Shown: piece after piece, positions 63,965 to 64,000 of the stretch
Position numbering within the stretch: position 1 is the first letter of the stretch
Layout of the letters: each line of letters opens with the position of its first letter
Origin: CAWUEX02 sp038148375
Lineage (GTDB): Bacteria; Pseudomonadota; Alphaproteobacteria; Rhodospirillales; Rhodospirillaceae
Direction: 5' to 3'
NCBI GenBank assembly: GCA_038148375.1
Contig: JAYQVH010000002.1
Coordinates: forward strand, 275,400 to 339,399
DNA length: 64,000 nucleotides
Notes under the pieces: generated by a model
Seen by the model: the letters and a program-made list of their open reading frames with translations, nothing else
Told to the model about the DNA's origin: nothing
Databases searched by the model: none
Translations under genes and position numbers: made by a program

Positions 63965-64000
63965 CCGACATGGTATCCGAGCCGCAGACATGTTGAAATC

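Overview
The window is one chromosomal segment of a GC-rich alphaproteobacterium, most likely in or near the Rhodospirillales. The evidence is the petABC bc1 operon, a PetP/PetR-like regulator pair, the block DUF1285 - CoA pyrophosphatase - DUF6111 - CCA-adding enzyme, and the MoxR - DUF58 - BatA/DUF4159 block. I see no rRNA, tRNA, CRISPR array, insertion sequence, integrase or phage gene. Codon use and gene packing look uniform, so I read it as ordinary core plus accessory chromosome.

Layout. 1-5.9 kb: end of a quinone oxidoreductase, a secreted hydrolase, a MetY-type sulfhydrylase, a 525-bp intergenic region full of inverted repeats, an AllA-like ureidoglycolate lyase and a tandem alpha/beta-hydrolase. 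5.9-8.3 kb: a tight run of a six-helix membrane protein, a DUF1330-like protein, a glutaredoxin-DinB fusion and a periplasmic cytochrome c. 8.3-18.8 kb: an SDR enzyme, then a copper/periplasm block (small secreted His/Cys protein, TolC-like lipoprotein, multicopper oxidase, YcnI-like protein, CopC-CopD-YtkA fusion), two ABC-2 permeases without an ATPase, and a DUF1838 protein. 18.7-25.3 kb: serine hydrolase, TPR sulfotransferase, a KefB/C antiporter broken by an in-frame TAA, serine acetyltransferase and an Lrp/AsnC regulator. 25.3-37.1 kb: catabolic and accessory genes (M20 and M29-like hydrolases, CNNM/CorC protein, FAD monooxygenase, aldehyde dehydrogenase, CueR-like MerR regulator, two hydrolases, a PepSY/BNR membrane protein, aldo-keto reductase). 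37.1-43.9 kb: a four-gene MoxR AAA/von Willebrand membrane cluster. 43.9-64 kb: mostly housekeeping: nudix, CCA enzyme, TrmL, bc1 complex, YchF, Pth, L25, Prs, PgeF, MidA, Lgt, HldD, UbiK, YbjN, ProC, TetR, a two-component system and a MarR regulator.

How the parts connect. MetY, CysE and the Lrp regulator touch sulfur amino-acid synthesis. The CopC/CopD/YcnI/multicopper oxidase block handles periplasmic copper, and a CueR-type regulator with its own operator lies 20 kb away. The bc1 operon and the PetP/PetR-like regulators lie in the same window. The most interesting unexplained items are the 4.2-8.3 kb redox/hydrolase cluster, hydrolase domains with His or Trp at the nucleophile position, the operator-flanked promoter at 3.2 kb with no evident gene, the orphan ABC permease pair, and the nonsense mutation in kef. 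All functional calls come from reading the sequence; no database search was run.
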